From Deltaproteobacteria bacterium (GTDB lineage Bacteria; Desulfobacterota; Desulfomonilia; UBA1062): a stretch of 56,698 nucleotides of DNA. Positions 45,558 to 53,676 of this stretch are shown here, piece after piece (positions within the stretch are counted from its first letter, which is position 1; each line of letters starts with the position of its first letter). The notes under the pieces were generated by a model that was not told where the DNA came from, made no database searches, and saw only the letters and a program-made list of their open reading frames with translations. The position numbers and the translations under genes were made by a program. The DNA lies in contig JAHDQN010000042.1 in assembly GCA_018433775.1 (NCBI GenBank), positions 1-56,698 of the forward strand, given 5' to 3'.

Positions 45558-46849
45558 TGGACAGGGAAACCGTGACTCAGCACAACCGGGTAGAGGAACT
45601 GGCTGCACGGATCGTGAGCGATTCGCTGCACAGCACCGGGCTCAGGCGCCTGACCCTCTCCGTGGCCGACACCCTGGTACAGGGGTGGTCCCGGGGCAGG
45701 CCCCTGAAGCTCGCACTCGTCCGCCCGATTCGCCGGCTTATATCAAGGGGTATGAAATCGGATGGAAAAGCGGCACCAGGAACGTTCCCCGCAGACCTGG
45801 GGAAGCTGATCACCGCCTGGTCGGCCCGGGTGAGCGCAGATCACGCCGAAGACCCCGCATGCCACGCACGCGCCCGCGAACATTCCCTCCGCTCATTCGT
45901 GGAAAACACCGACTTCGGAGAGGTATGCGGGATGGTGCAGGGTTCACAGGAGTGTGTGGTGAAAACCGTGGAGGCCCTCAACGAACAGCTCTGGAAATAC
46001 CCGGCCAAGGTGGCGAGCATCCTCGGGGCCGTCCTGGCGGCGATAAACACATCCATCCGGGCCGTGCGCGAGCTCATGCGCCCGGTGGAGAAGAACGTGG
46101 CCCCGGACCTGCTGGCCGACCTCGTCCTCTCGCTCCTGAAAGGGATCGATGCCCGGAGCGCGGGCGAGCTCTCCAACTCGGCCCTCGAGCTCGTGCGCAG
46201 GATCCATACCGGGAGCCTCCTGCTCGGCAGGGCGGGCAGGCCCCTGTTCCAGGTCTACCTCACCGAGCTCCTCAAGGGCGTCGCGCACCAGATCGATCCC
46301 CAGCTCCTGGGCAAGGCCCGCATCGCCCTGGCCGAGGACCGTCAATCCGTGAGCAGCGCGCTGGCCGATGCCCTTCAGGAGAACCCGGAGCTCGTCCTCG
46401 CCCTGGTCTCGGCCCTGGGTGCGGCAAAGAACTCCGCGATCACGTCCCGGGCCCACAGGCTCAAGGTCCTGTCATCCCTCGATCCGGAGCGCCTGAACCA
46501 GGCCCTGGCCCGGGCTGGATCGGATTTTGACACCTTCGAGGCCGCGGAGGTCGCGAACACCCTCTTTCTGCTCATCAACCGGCTCCATGATACGAACCCC
46601 GGCCTCTTTACCTCTGTGGCACGCGGCGTGGCCGACTCGCTCGACCCACAGGAGATCAGGCAGACCCTCCAGTGGCTCGTGCCCGAGTTGATCGATGCCT
46701 TCAGGCCCGTGCTGGAGGAGGTCCTGCCCGTGCTCATCAGCGGCCTGTGTGAGATGATCGGTCCGGATGGCGGATGCGCAAGTCCGGAGCAGGAACAGGC
46801 GATCCACCGCCTGAGAGCGGTCCTGGGAACTTCGGTGGGTGAATCATGA
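45557..46849 (+). CDS. Helical protein of an unrecognised family, long member with several repeats
   Basis: A 430-residue helical protein with at least three copies of the block seen in the two smaller proteins, for example KYPAKVASILGAVLAAINTS, VAPDLLADLVLSLLKGIDAR, and ENPELVLALVSALGAAKNSA followed by LDPERLNQALARAGSDFDTF. The pattern is [NKD]PE-x2-L-x2-V-x-ALxAxxN, then L-x-A-x4-[EG]-[IF]-D. No signal peptide or transmembrane helix is evident. Start and stop overlap the flanking genes (TGATG and ATGA). I infer a scaffold or interaction protein for the encoded enzyme, without direct evidence. Confidence 0.75.
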   Translation: MDRETVTQHNRVEELAARIVSDSLHSTGLRRLTLSVADTLVQGWSRGRPLKLALVRPIRRLISRGMKSDGKAAPGTFPADLGKLITAWSARVSADHAEDPACHARAREHSLRSFVENTDFGEVCGMVQGSQECVVKTVEALNEQLWKYPAKVASILGAVLAAINTSIRAVRELMRPVEKNVAPDLLADLVLSLLKGIDARSAGELSNSALELVRRIHTGSLLLGRAGRPLFQVYLTELLKGVAHQIDPQLLGKARIALAEDRQSVSSALADALQENPELVLALVSALGAAKNSAITSRAHRLKVLSSLDPERLNQALARAGSDFDTFEAAEVANTLFLLINRLHDTNPGLFTSVARGVADSLDPQEIRQTLQWLVPELIDAFRPVLEEVLPVLISGLCEMIGPDGGCASPEQEQAIHRLRAVLGTSVGES

Positions 46850-47979
46850 TGGAAGAGATGAGAGAAGCGGCCCGCACCCTGTACAATCCCCGCCTGCGGA
46901 AGTGGAAGGAGGCGGGCAAGGCCGTGATCGGCTATCCCTGCACTTTTGTTCCCGAGGAGATCATCCACGCCGCAGGCATGCTGCCCTACCGGCTCCGCGG
47001 CATCGGCACCACCTCGCTCTCCATCGGAGACACCTATTTCGGGCCCGTGATCTGCAGCCTTCCCAAGTGCATGCTCCAGCTCGCAGGCGAGCAGGCATAC
47101 GGGTTTCTCGACGGCGTGATCATCACCAACGGCTGTGATTCCATGCGCAGGCTCGACGAGTGCTGGCGCAAGGCCGGAGAGGACATTGCAGGAATCCTTC
47201 CCGGATATTTCCGCTACTTCGGGGTTCCCCACAAGACCGCGGACTACAGCCACGAATGGTTCGAGGAAGAGACCCGAGAGCTCATCAGGAGCCTGGAGGA
47301 GCACTTCGGCGTGAAGGTGACGGAGAAGGCCCTGAGAGAATCCATCAGGCTCTACAACGAGTCCAGGATGCTTCTCCAGCAGCTCGACGCCTTCAGGTCG
47401 GGCACGGAGGAGCGTATAACCGGAGAAGACGCGCTCACCGTGGTCCTTGCAGGCTCTGCCATGCCCAGGGAAGAATACACGGCCCTCCTCAAGGCACTGC
47501 TGAAGGATCTGAAAAAGGCCCCGCGCATCGAGGAAGGCAGAAAACGCCTCATGCTGGTGGGCAGTGCCAACGACGACCCCGGGTTCGTGCGCCTGATCGA
47601 GGAATCCGGCGCCTTCGTCGTGGCCGACACCCTGTGCTTCGGCTCGAGGTCATACGAGGACCTGACCGGTGAAGATGGAGACCCGGTTGCGGCGCTCTCG
47701 CGCAGGTACCTGAATCAGTGCCGCTGCCCCCGCATGTTCGGCTGTTACCGGGACCGGCTTTCCCACATCCTGGACAAGGCGGAAAAGGCCCGGGTGGACG
47801 GCGTGATCCTGCAGAACATCAGGTTCTGCGACCTCCACGGGTCGGAAAACGGCATCTTCGAGCGAGACCTGGAGGCCCGGGGCATCCCCTGCATGCGGAT
47901 GGAGCGCGAATACGGCCCCCTGGTGGAGACCGGCAGGATCCGCATGCGGATCGACGCCTTCCTGGAGAGAATCGCATGA
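46846..47979 (+). CDS. HgdB/BcrC-type 2-hydroxyacyl-CoA dehydratase / benzoyl-CoA reductase family protein
   Basis: A 377-residue iron-sulfur protein of the family that includes 2-hydroxyglutaryl-CoA dehydratase, class I benzoyl-CoA reductase and double-cubane-cluster proteins. Family features: GYPCTFVPEEIIHAAGMLPY, ITNGCDSMRRLDECW, QNIRFCDLHGSENGIFERDL and a C-terminal RMEREYGPLVETGRIRMRI. Such proteins take one electron at very low potential from an ATP-dependent activase. It is shorter and closer to the canonical family than the two ~470-residue relatives downstream. Start overlaps the preceding stop. Confidence 0.88.
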   Translation: MMEEMREAARTLYNPRLRKWKEAGKAVIGYPCTFVPEEIIHAAGMLPYRLRGIGTTSLSIGDTYFGPVICSLPKCMLQLAGEQAYGFLDGVIITNGCDSMRRLDECWRKAGEDIAGILPGYFRYFGVPHKTADYSHEWFEEETRELIRSLEEHFGVKVTEKALRESIRLYNESRMLLQQLDAFRSGTEERITGEDALTVVLAGSAMPREEYTALLKALLKDLKKAPRIEEGRKRLMLVGSANDDPGFVRLIEESGAFVVADTLCFGSRSYEDLTGEDGDPVAALSRRYLNQCRCPRMFGCYRDRLSHILDKAEKARVDGVILQNIRFCDLHGSENGIFERDLEARGIPCMRMEREYGPLVETGRIRMRIDAFLERIA

Positions 47980-48260
47980 AACATATCGGGGACGGGTTCA
48001 CATTTCAGGAAAGACTGGGAAACATATCGGGGACGGGTTCACATTCACATTCAAGACAAGAAAATTTCCGGGGCAAAGCGGCCGGGGAGCATCGCGAATG
48101 GAACATCGGGGACGAATTCACGACGCAGGGACGACTGAATGCGGTGGAAAAACCGGGAACTGACTCACCGTTCGGGGATACCGGGGACGCGGGAAACCGT
48201 GGACGGGCTCACCTTTCAGGAAAGACCGGCGGATATTGGGAAACGGGCATATACCGCCAG
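47978..48260 (+). repeat. Degenerate ~41-bp tandem repeat array between two operon genes
   Basis: A 27-bp unit is identical at 47978-48004 and 48019-48045 (41-bp period). Weaker copies begin near 48060 and 48101 (again one period apart), and the segment 48201-48230 matches the extended first unit (GGACGGG-Y-TCAC...CAGGAAAGAC). A frame of 97 codons (ATG 47976, overlapping the previous stop, to TGA 48269) stays open through it, with IGDGFTFQERL repeated as IGDEFTTQGRL; I do not call it a gene with confidence. The consensus resembles short repeats scattered in related genomes. Confidence 0.8.
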
Positions 48261-48284
48261 GATGACTGAATACGGGGATACGGC

Positions 48285-49700
48285 ATGAAACGGGAAACCA
48301 GGGAATACCACTACGACTGGAACATATGGAGCATCATCGAAAACGCGTCCAGAACCGGTGACGGCACCCGGAAGGAATACGACGCCCTGCTCGGGCTCAT
48401 ACCCCATTTCCGGGATTCCCTGGACGCCGTCATCCGCTGGGGGGAGCCCGGGGCACTGCTCCTGAAGCTCCTGGCGCAGTATCTCAAGGCCCCCCTGACC
48501 GCCCGTGAGCAGGGGAAAAAGGTGGCGCTCACGACCTTCTGCTTCGCACCCCCCATCCTCTATGCATTCGACGTGGTGCCCCTGGTGCTGGAGCCCATGA
48601 CCGTGCTCGGCACCTTTATCCTGCAGAGGGGCACGGGCGAATATCTCGACTACTGCTGCGAGGCCGGATTCACCGAGACGTCGTGCTCGTCCCAGCGGGG
48701 GGCCCTGGGTGCATATCTGGCCGGGCTGGGCGTGCGGCCGGATTTCATCGTCTGCGACTCGCCCGGGATCTGTGACACCAACGCCAATTCCTATGCATTC
48801 GCCTCGGCCTACCTGGATATCCCCTTCTACCAGCTCAACTATCCGTCCTCTCTGACCGGCGAGCGGGCAAGCGCCTATCACCGCCAGGATTTCCGGGGCC
48901 TTATCTCCTTCCTGGAAGAGCAGACCGGGCACACGCTCGACATGGACAGGATGAGGCAGGTCACCGCAGAGTTACGAAGGCAGTCCGAGCTCATAACCGA
49001 AATCAACGAGCTCCAGAGGATCGTTCCTTCTCCGGTGCCCGGGATCTTCAACCTCTTTCTGTACTCAGGCAACTTTCTCATGGGCGGCACCCAAGACTTC
49101 ACGGACCTGCTCGAATCCATGCTGAAAGACATCAGGGAAAGGGCCTCCAGAGGGCTGGCAGGCACACGCTCGGGCAGGGAGAGGGCGCGGGGGTTCTTCT
49201 CGTACATCGATCACTACACCACGGATCTTCGGTTCTGGGCCTTTCTTGAAGACCATGACATCTCGCACCTGGGGTGTATCCTGAGCACCTTCTGGCAGGA
49301 GGATGCCCCCTACAGCACGGGCCATCCCGATGCCGTCTACCGGGTCGAGGACGGCGAGCTGGACACCATGATCGATTCACTGGCAATGCAGGTATCCCGG
49401 ATGCCCATGGTCAAGTCCATCCGGGGGCCGTATGACGCACCGCACATGTGGCTGGACGACACCCTGACCATGACCAGGCTGCTCAGGGCGGACTTTGTGG
49501 CCTACTTCGGCACCATCGGGTGCCGGAACACCTGGGGCATGGTCAAGCCCTATACCCGGGACCTGGAACGCGCGGGCATCCCCACGCTCATCCTGTATGC
49601 GGACGCCTTCGACGACCGGGTGCAGTCCTGGGACGCGGTCATCGACAAGATGCAGGAGTTCATGACCTTACGGAAGATCGGCACGGGGCGCCCAGCCTGA
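48285..49700 (+). CDS. HgdB-like iron-sulfur protein, tandem-duplicated ~470-residue form, copy 1
   Basis: A 471-residue member of the 2-hydroxyacyl-CoA dehydratase/benzoyl-CoA reductase family, longer than usual. Cysteines that stay conserved with copy 2: C86 (TTFC), C124 (LDYC), C134 (TETSC), C157 and C163 (CDSPGICDTNANS), C413 (GCRN). These could ligate one or more Fe-S clusters. The two copies are alike along their full length (for instance VRPDFIVCDSPGICDTNANS in both), as expected of paralogous subunits of a heterodimer. The start lies just after the repeat array; only a weak GGGGA site precedes it. Confidence 0.86.
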   Translation: MKRETREYHYDWNIWSIIENASRTGDGTRKEYDALLGLIPHFRDSLDAVIRWGEPGALLLKLLAQYLKAPLTAREQGKKVALTTFCFAPPILYAFDVVPLVLEPMTVLGTFILQRGTGEYLDYCCEAGFTETSCSSQRGALGAYLAGLGVRPDFIVCDSPGICDTNANSYAFASAYLDIPFYQLNYPSSLTGERASAYHRQDFRGLISFLEEQTGHTLDMDRMRQVTAELRRQSELITEINELQRIVPSPVPGIFNLFLYSGNFLMGGTQDFTDLLESMLKDIRERASRGLAGTRSGRERARGFFSYIDHYTTDLRFWAFLEDHDISHLGCILSTFWQEDAPYSTGHPDAVYRVEDGELDTMIDSLAMQVSRMPMVKSIRGPYDAPHMWLDDTLTMTRLLRADFVAYFGTIGCRNTWGMVKPYTRDLERAGIPTLILYADAFDDRVQSWDAVIDKMQEFMTLRKIGTGRPA

Positions 49701-49719
49701 CGCCCCCGGGAGGTATGGT

Positions 49720-49956
49720 ATGGAAATGGAGAACGAAAAGATCGCCATGGAGGTCCTGAAAAATATCGCCATGGACCCGGGCCGGGTCCTGGTAGAGCGG
49801 CAGCGGGCAATCGACGCCCTGACCCTGTTCCGCGAGTCCGCAATCCCTGCGCTGCAGCACATCGAGCGCAAGACCGACATGGACGTGCTGAGGCAGCGTT
49901 CGAGCCTCTACCTGGGCCGGATCAGGGAAGGCGCGGTCGTTACCATGACACTGTAG
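49720..49956 (+). CDS. Small helical protein between the duplicated HgdB-like genes
   Basis: A 78-residue, HEAT-like helical protein (RQRAIDALTLFRESAIPALQ, then DMDVLRQRSSLYLGRIREG). GGAGG precedes the ATG at a good distance. Spacing is 19 bp from the gene before and 11 bp to the gene after, so it is part of the operon. Function unknown; its position suggests a subunit or assembly factor. Confidence 0.7.
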   Translation: MEMENEKIAMEVLKNIAMDPGRVLVERQRAIDALTLFRESAIPALQHIERKTDMDVLRQRSSLYLGRIREGAVVTMTL

Positions 49957-49967
49957 GGAACGGGATC

Positions 49968-51371
49968 ATGAAGAGGGAAACACGCGAATACCGGTTCGAC
50001 TGGATGATCTGGAGCATTCTGCACCATGCAGCCATGAGCACGGGCGGAACCAGAAAGGAATACGAATGTCTCCTGGGTCTCGTGCCCCACTTCCGGGATG
50101 TCCTGGACTCGTTCATCAGACACGGGGAGCCGGGCAGGCTGTTCCTGAAGCTCATCGCCGAGTATTCCACCATGTGCGTCACGGCCCGGGAGCGCGAAAA
50201 AAAGGTGGCGCTCACCACCTTCTGCATGGCAACCCCCCTGCTCTTTGCCTTCGACGTGGTGCCGGTCATGCTCGAGGCATGGACCGTGCTCGGCACCATC
50301 GTTCTCAGGCGGGGCACGGCGGAATACCTCGACTACTGCAGCGAGGTCGGCTTCACCGAGACATCCTGCTCGGCCCAGCGGGGGGCACTGGGCGCCTTCC
50401 TGGCCGGCCTGGCCGTGCGTCCCGACTTCATCGTCTGCGACTCGCCGGGCATCTGCGACACCAACGCCAACTCGTTCTCCTTCACCTCGGCGTACCTTGA
50501 CATCCCGTTTTTTCAGCTCGACTACCCGCCCGCCATCCTGGACGAGCGGACAACCGGCTACCAGAGAAAGGACTTCCGCGAGCTGATCGCGTTTCTGGAG
50601 TCGCACACCGGCACAACCCTGGACGAAAGCGCGCTCGGGGAGGTGCTGGAGGAGGTGAGACTCCAGGACGGGCTCGCCTCGGAGCTCATCGACCTCATGA
50701 GGCTCAGGCCGTCCCCCGTGCCCGGGCTGTTCGACATCATGCTCTACGGCGGCAGGTTCATGATGAACGGCAAAAAGGTCTACACCGAGCTCCTGCGCTC
50801 CATGCTGAAGACCGCTCAGGCCAACGCCGCGGCAGGGATATCCGGCACGACCTCGAAGCGTGAGCGAGCTCGGGGCCTCTTCTGCTACATCGACCACTAT
50901 ACCACCGACGCCCGCTTCTGGAAGTGGATGGACGAGCAGGACATCAGCCACCTGGGCTCCATCCTCTTCACCTTCTGGCACTCGGACGCACCCTATGCCG
51001 GGGAACGTCCCGGCGAGGCATATCATATCGACTCTTCGGGCATGGACGCCATGGTCGACTCCCTTGCGGCCCAGATGTCAAGGATGCCCATGATCAAGCA
51101 GATCAGGGGGCCCTACGATGCCCCGGGCATGTGGCTCGACGACCTCCTGGGCGCTGTCAGGCTCCTCAAGCCCGATTTCGTCGCCTACATCGGGAGCATG
51201 GGGTGCCGGAACAGCTGGGGGGTGAACAAACTGCTCGCCCGGGATCTGGAACGCGAAGGCGTGCCGACGGTCATCCTCTTTGCCGACGCCTTCGACGACC
51301 GGGTCCAGTCATGGGAAAGCGTCATCGACAAGATGGATGAATTTCTGCAGCTCAGGAGGATAGGAATATGA
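49968..51371 (+). CDS. HgdB-like iron-sulfur protein, tandem-duplicated ~470-residue form, copy 2
   Basis: A 467-residue paralogue of the 48285-49700 product, similar throughout (MKRETREY start, ALTTFC, TAEYLDYC, TETSCSAQRGALGAFLAGL, CDSPGICDTNANS, GCRNSWGVNK, ADAFDDRVQSW). The pair probably forms a heterodimer, as HgdA/HgdB and BcrB/BcrC do. Its stop overlaps the start of the activase gene (ATATGA), which fits subunit stoichiometry control. Substrate not identifiable. Confidence 0.86.
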   Translation: MKRETREYRFDWMIWSILHHAAMSTGGTRKEYECLLGLVPHFRDVLDSFIRHGEPGRLFLKLIAEYSTMCVTAREREKKVALTTFCMATPLLFAFDVVPVMLEAWTVLGTIVLRRGTAEYLDYCSEVGFTETSCSAQRGALGAFLAGLAVRPDFIVCDSPGICDTNANSFSFTSAYLDIPFFQLDYPPAILDERTTGYQRKDFRELIAFLESHTGTTLDESALGEVLEEVRLQDGLASELIDLMRLRPSPVPGLFDIMLYGGRFMMNGKKVYTELLRSMLKTAQANAAAGISGTTSKRERARGLFCYIDHYTTDARFWKWMDEQDISHLGSILFTFWHSDAPYAGERPGEAYHIDSSGMDAMVDSLAAQMSRMPMIKQIRGPYDAPGMWLDDLLGAVRLLKPDFVAYIGSMGCRNSWGVNKLLARDLEREGVPTVILFADAFDDRVQSWESVIDKMDEFLQLRRIGI

Positions 51372-52171
51372 TCGTGGCAGGATGTGACGTGGGATCGCTC
51401 ACCAGCAAGGCCGTGATCCTCAACGACAGGACCATGCTTTCCCACGCGGTGGTGCGCTCGTCGTTCAGGCCCGACGGCTCGGCGCGCACGGTCATGGACC
51501 GCGCGCTCGGCGCCGCCGGCATCGGGATGGACGAGGTCCGGTACTGCGTGGGCACCGGCTATGGGAGAGAGAAGATCCCGTTCGTGAACAAGGTCTACTC
51601 TGAGATCGCCTGCCATGCACGGGGAGCAAGGCATCTCATGCCCTCGGTGCACACCGTCATCGACATCGGGGGCCAGGACTGCAAGGCCATCCGTCTCGAC
51701 GACGCGGGCGCGGTGGTGAAGTTCGTCACCAACGACAAGTGCGCCGCAGGCACGGGACGGTTCCTCGACGTCATGGCAAGGCTGCTGGGCGTGGACCTGG
51801 ACGAGCTGGGCAGGCTCTCCGCGCAGGCCCAGGCCCCCCTTTCGCTGGCATCCACCTGCACGGTCTGGGCACAGGCCGAGGTGATCCACCACCTGAACGA
51901 GAACACACCCATTGCCGACATCGCCGCAGCCGTGAACCAGGCCATGGCCGGAAGGGTGGCCATTCTGGCCCGGAGCGCAGGGCTTAAGCGCGAGGTCTGC
52001 ATGACCGGCGGCGTGGCGAAAAACACGGGCGTGCTGATCCACCTGGGAAAGCTTCTGGACGTGAGGATCAGGCGGCTCCGCATCGATCCGCAGATCGTGG
52101 GCGCGCTGGGCGCGGCCCTCTTCGCCCGGGAAAACACAGGAGGTGCACCGGATGATCGTAGCAGGCTGTGA
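51368..52171 (+). CDS. BadF/BadG/HgdC-type ATP-dependent activase, subunit 1
   Basis: A 267-residue ASKHA-fold ATPase. Seen: phosphate-1 loop AGCDVGSLTSKAVIL, the DIGGQDCKAI motif, Fe-S ligand Cys125 in NDKCAAGTGRF and second ligand Cys164 in STCTVWAQAEV, and the nucleotide loop MTGGVAKN. In the family a homodimer or heterodimer shares one [4Fe-4S] cluster and uses ATP to push an electron onto the partner reductase. It directly follows the duplicated HgdB-like gene. Confidence 0.93.
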   Translation: MIVAGCDVGSLTSKAVILNDRTMLSHAVVRSSFRPDGSARTVMDRALGAAGIGMDEVRYCVGTGYGREKIPFVNKVYSEIACHARGARHLMPSVHTVIDIGGQDCKAIRLDDAGAVVKFVTNDKCAAGTGRFLDVMARLLGVDLDELGRLSAQAQAPLSLASTCTVWAQAEVIHHLNENTPIADIAAAVNQAMAGRVAILARSAGLKREVCMTGGVAKNTGVLIHLGKLLDVRIRRLRIDPQIVGALGAALFARENTGGAPDDRSRL

Positions 52172-52940
52172 CATCGGTTCTTTAAGCGCCAAGGCGGTCG
52201 TGGTCGATGACGGCAGGGTAATCGCCTCTCACGTGATCAGGGCCAGGCCCCTTCCCCGGGACTCCGCCCGGGAGGTCATGGGGGATCTCATGCGCTCTGC
52301 CGGCCTCTCTCCAGATTCCCTGGATTACTGCGTGGGCACGGGTTACGGCAGGAACAGCGTCGAGTTTGCCGACTCGGTGGAATCGGAGATCGCCTGCCAT
52401 GCCAAGGGGGCCTGGAAGATCGTCCCGGACGCCCGGATGGTCATCGACATCGGGGGCCAGGACGCCAAGGCCGTACGGTTCGACGACCGGGGCGACGTGG
52501 TCCGCTACGTGTACAACGACAAATGCGCCTCGGGCACGGGCAGGTTCCTCGAGATCATGGCGGAGGCCCTCGATGTCAGGCTCGAGGATATGGGCGCGAT
52601 CGCGGCCCGGGCACAGGATCCCGTGACGCTGTCCAACCAGTGCGTGGTGTTCGCCGAGACCGAAATCATCTCGCTGATCAACGAGGGCCGTGACATCAGC
52701 GACATCATCAGCGGACTGCACACGGCCATGGCGCACCGGGTGGCATCGCTGGCCCGGAGCATCGAGCTGACCGGGGCCGTCACCATGAGCGGGGGTGTGG
52801 CAAAGAACCCGGGCATGTTCACCGCGCTCCAGGAGGCCCTTCAGGTGAAGATCAGGCCCATGACCGTCGACCCCCAGATCGTGGGCGCCCTGGGCGCGGC
52901 CATGATCGCCCTTGAAAAGGCCGGGGGAAACGGCGGCTGA
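52152..52940 (+). CDS. BadF/BadG/HgdC-type ATP-dependent activase, subunit 2
   Basis: A 262-residue paralogue of the preceding product with the same ligand spacing: Cys125 in NDKCASGTGRF and Cys164 in SNQCVVFAETE, plus AGCDIGSLSAKAVVV and MSGGVAKNPG. Two non-identical activases next to two non-identical reductase subunits match the alpha-beta-gamma-delta layout of class I benzoyl-CoA reductase. ATG 52152 follows GGAGGTG; it overlaps the preceding gene by 20 bp. Confidence 0.93.
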   Translation: MIVAGCDIGSLSAKAVVVDDGRVIASHVIRARPLPRDSAREVMGDLMRSAGLSPDSLDYCVGTGYGRNSVEFADSVESEIACHAKGAWKIVPDARMVIDIGGQDAKAVRFDDRGDVVRYVYNDKCASGTGRFLEIMAEALDVRLEDMGAIAARAQDPVTLSNQCVVFAETEIISLINEGRDISDIISGLHTAMAHRVASLARSIELTGAVTMSGGVAKNPGMFTALQEALQVKIRPMTVDPQIVGALGAAMIALEKAGGNGG

Positions 52941-52941
52941 C

Positions 52942-53676
52942 ATGGAGCTCTTTTCATCCCACATCCCGCGAATCAGGGAGTTCCTGGAGAGCAGACCGGA
53001 CAGGAAGACCTTCCGGACACGATTGTCCCGCTCGTGGCCCGAAGGGGGCGGGAAAGACGTGGTGCTCATGGGCGACGTGGGGGTCGAGCTCGGAAGCCCG
53101 GAGACCGAGTCGTGCTCAGTTCTCCTGTGGACCGGGGACGCCTCTCTCGTCAGAGACGGGACCGTGAGCCTGATCGGCCCGGACCTCCCGGAGGCGAGGC
53201 AGAAGAGCATGGCCTTTGGAAAGATCGTGCTCCTGCACGTGAAGGGATTCACCGAGGAGAACACCTTCCACCGCTACCGCGAGATGGAGCAGATGCGCTT
53301 TCTCCTCGACCTCAAGGGGTACATGCTCCGGGCCGCGTCCCAGTATCAGAGGGAGTGGTGCCGGGTGAGCAGGGACGCGCTCGAAAAGGGCTTCTGCCTC
53401 TCGATTCTCGGGTCGTCCCTCATGCGGGTATTCCGCGAGCTCGACTATTGCAAAGGCATGGAGATCATCTTCATCACCGAAGACAGGGATACCATACGGG
53501 AAGTCAGGGAGATGACCCGGGACACGTCCAGGATCATCGCGGCCATGAACAAGATGGCCGATGAAATGAGCTTTGACTGCGACGAGTGCGATTACCGGGA
53601 TGTGTGCGATGACGCTGACTACCTGAAAAAGATGCGCACGGTCTATCGCAGAAAAGCAGAGGGTGTGAATCCATGA
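52942..53676 (+). CDS. Stand-alone acetyl-CoA synthase (AcsB/CdhC) middle-domain-like protein
   Basis: A 244-residue protein resembling the part of acetyl-CoA synthase just before and including the first A-cluster ligands. Corresponding stretches: VGVELGSPETE (AcsB VELGGPK), VSLIGPDLPEARQ (V-x-GPD-I-x-E), WCRVSRDALEKGFCLSILGS (WIRVSK-x-A-x-KKGL), and IIFITEDRDTIREV (ITFITDPEKV). The cysteines then read C213-x2-C216-x5-C222, where acetyl-CoA synthase has C-x2-C-x8-C. It ends about 20 residues later, so the Cys-Gly-Cys nickel site and the rest of the catalytic domain are absent. Alignment is from memory of the family. Followed by a CooC-type gene with ATGA overlap. Confidence 0.65.
   Translation: MELFSSHIPRIREFLESRPDRKTFRTRLSRSWPEGGGKDVVLMGDVGVELGSPETESCSVLLWTGDASLVRDGTVSLIGPDLPEARQKSMAFGKIVLLHVKGFTEENTFHRYREMEQMRFLLDLKGYMLRAASQYQREWCRVSRDALEKGFCLSILGSSLMRVFRELDYCKGMEIIFITEDRDTIREVREMTRDTSRIIAAMNKMADEMSFDCDECDYRDVCDDADYLKKMRTVYRRKAEGVNP

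Noticed and set aside
47978..48260. CRISPR array
   Set aside because: Only two exact units, rapid decay of the others, 14-bp gaps too short for spacers, and no cas genes in the window.
47976..48269. 97-codon repetitive frame as a confident gene
   Set aside because: The repeats follow a 41-bp DNA period that is not a multiple of three, so the DNA repeat explains the peptide similarity; kept as a repeat feature and a finding.
46846..52940. Calling the block a benzoyl-CoA reductase (bcrABCD)
   Set aside because: The activases fit, but the reductase-type subunits are divergent, there are three of them, and no downstream ring-cleavage genes (dienoyl-CoA hydratase, hydrolase) are present; the substrate cannot be assigned.
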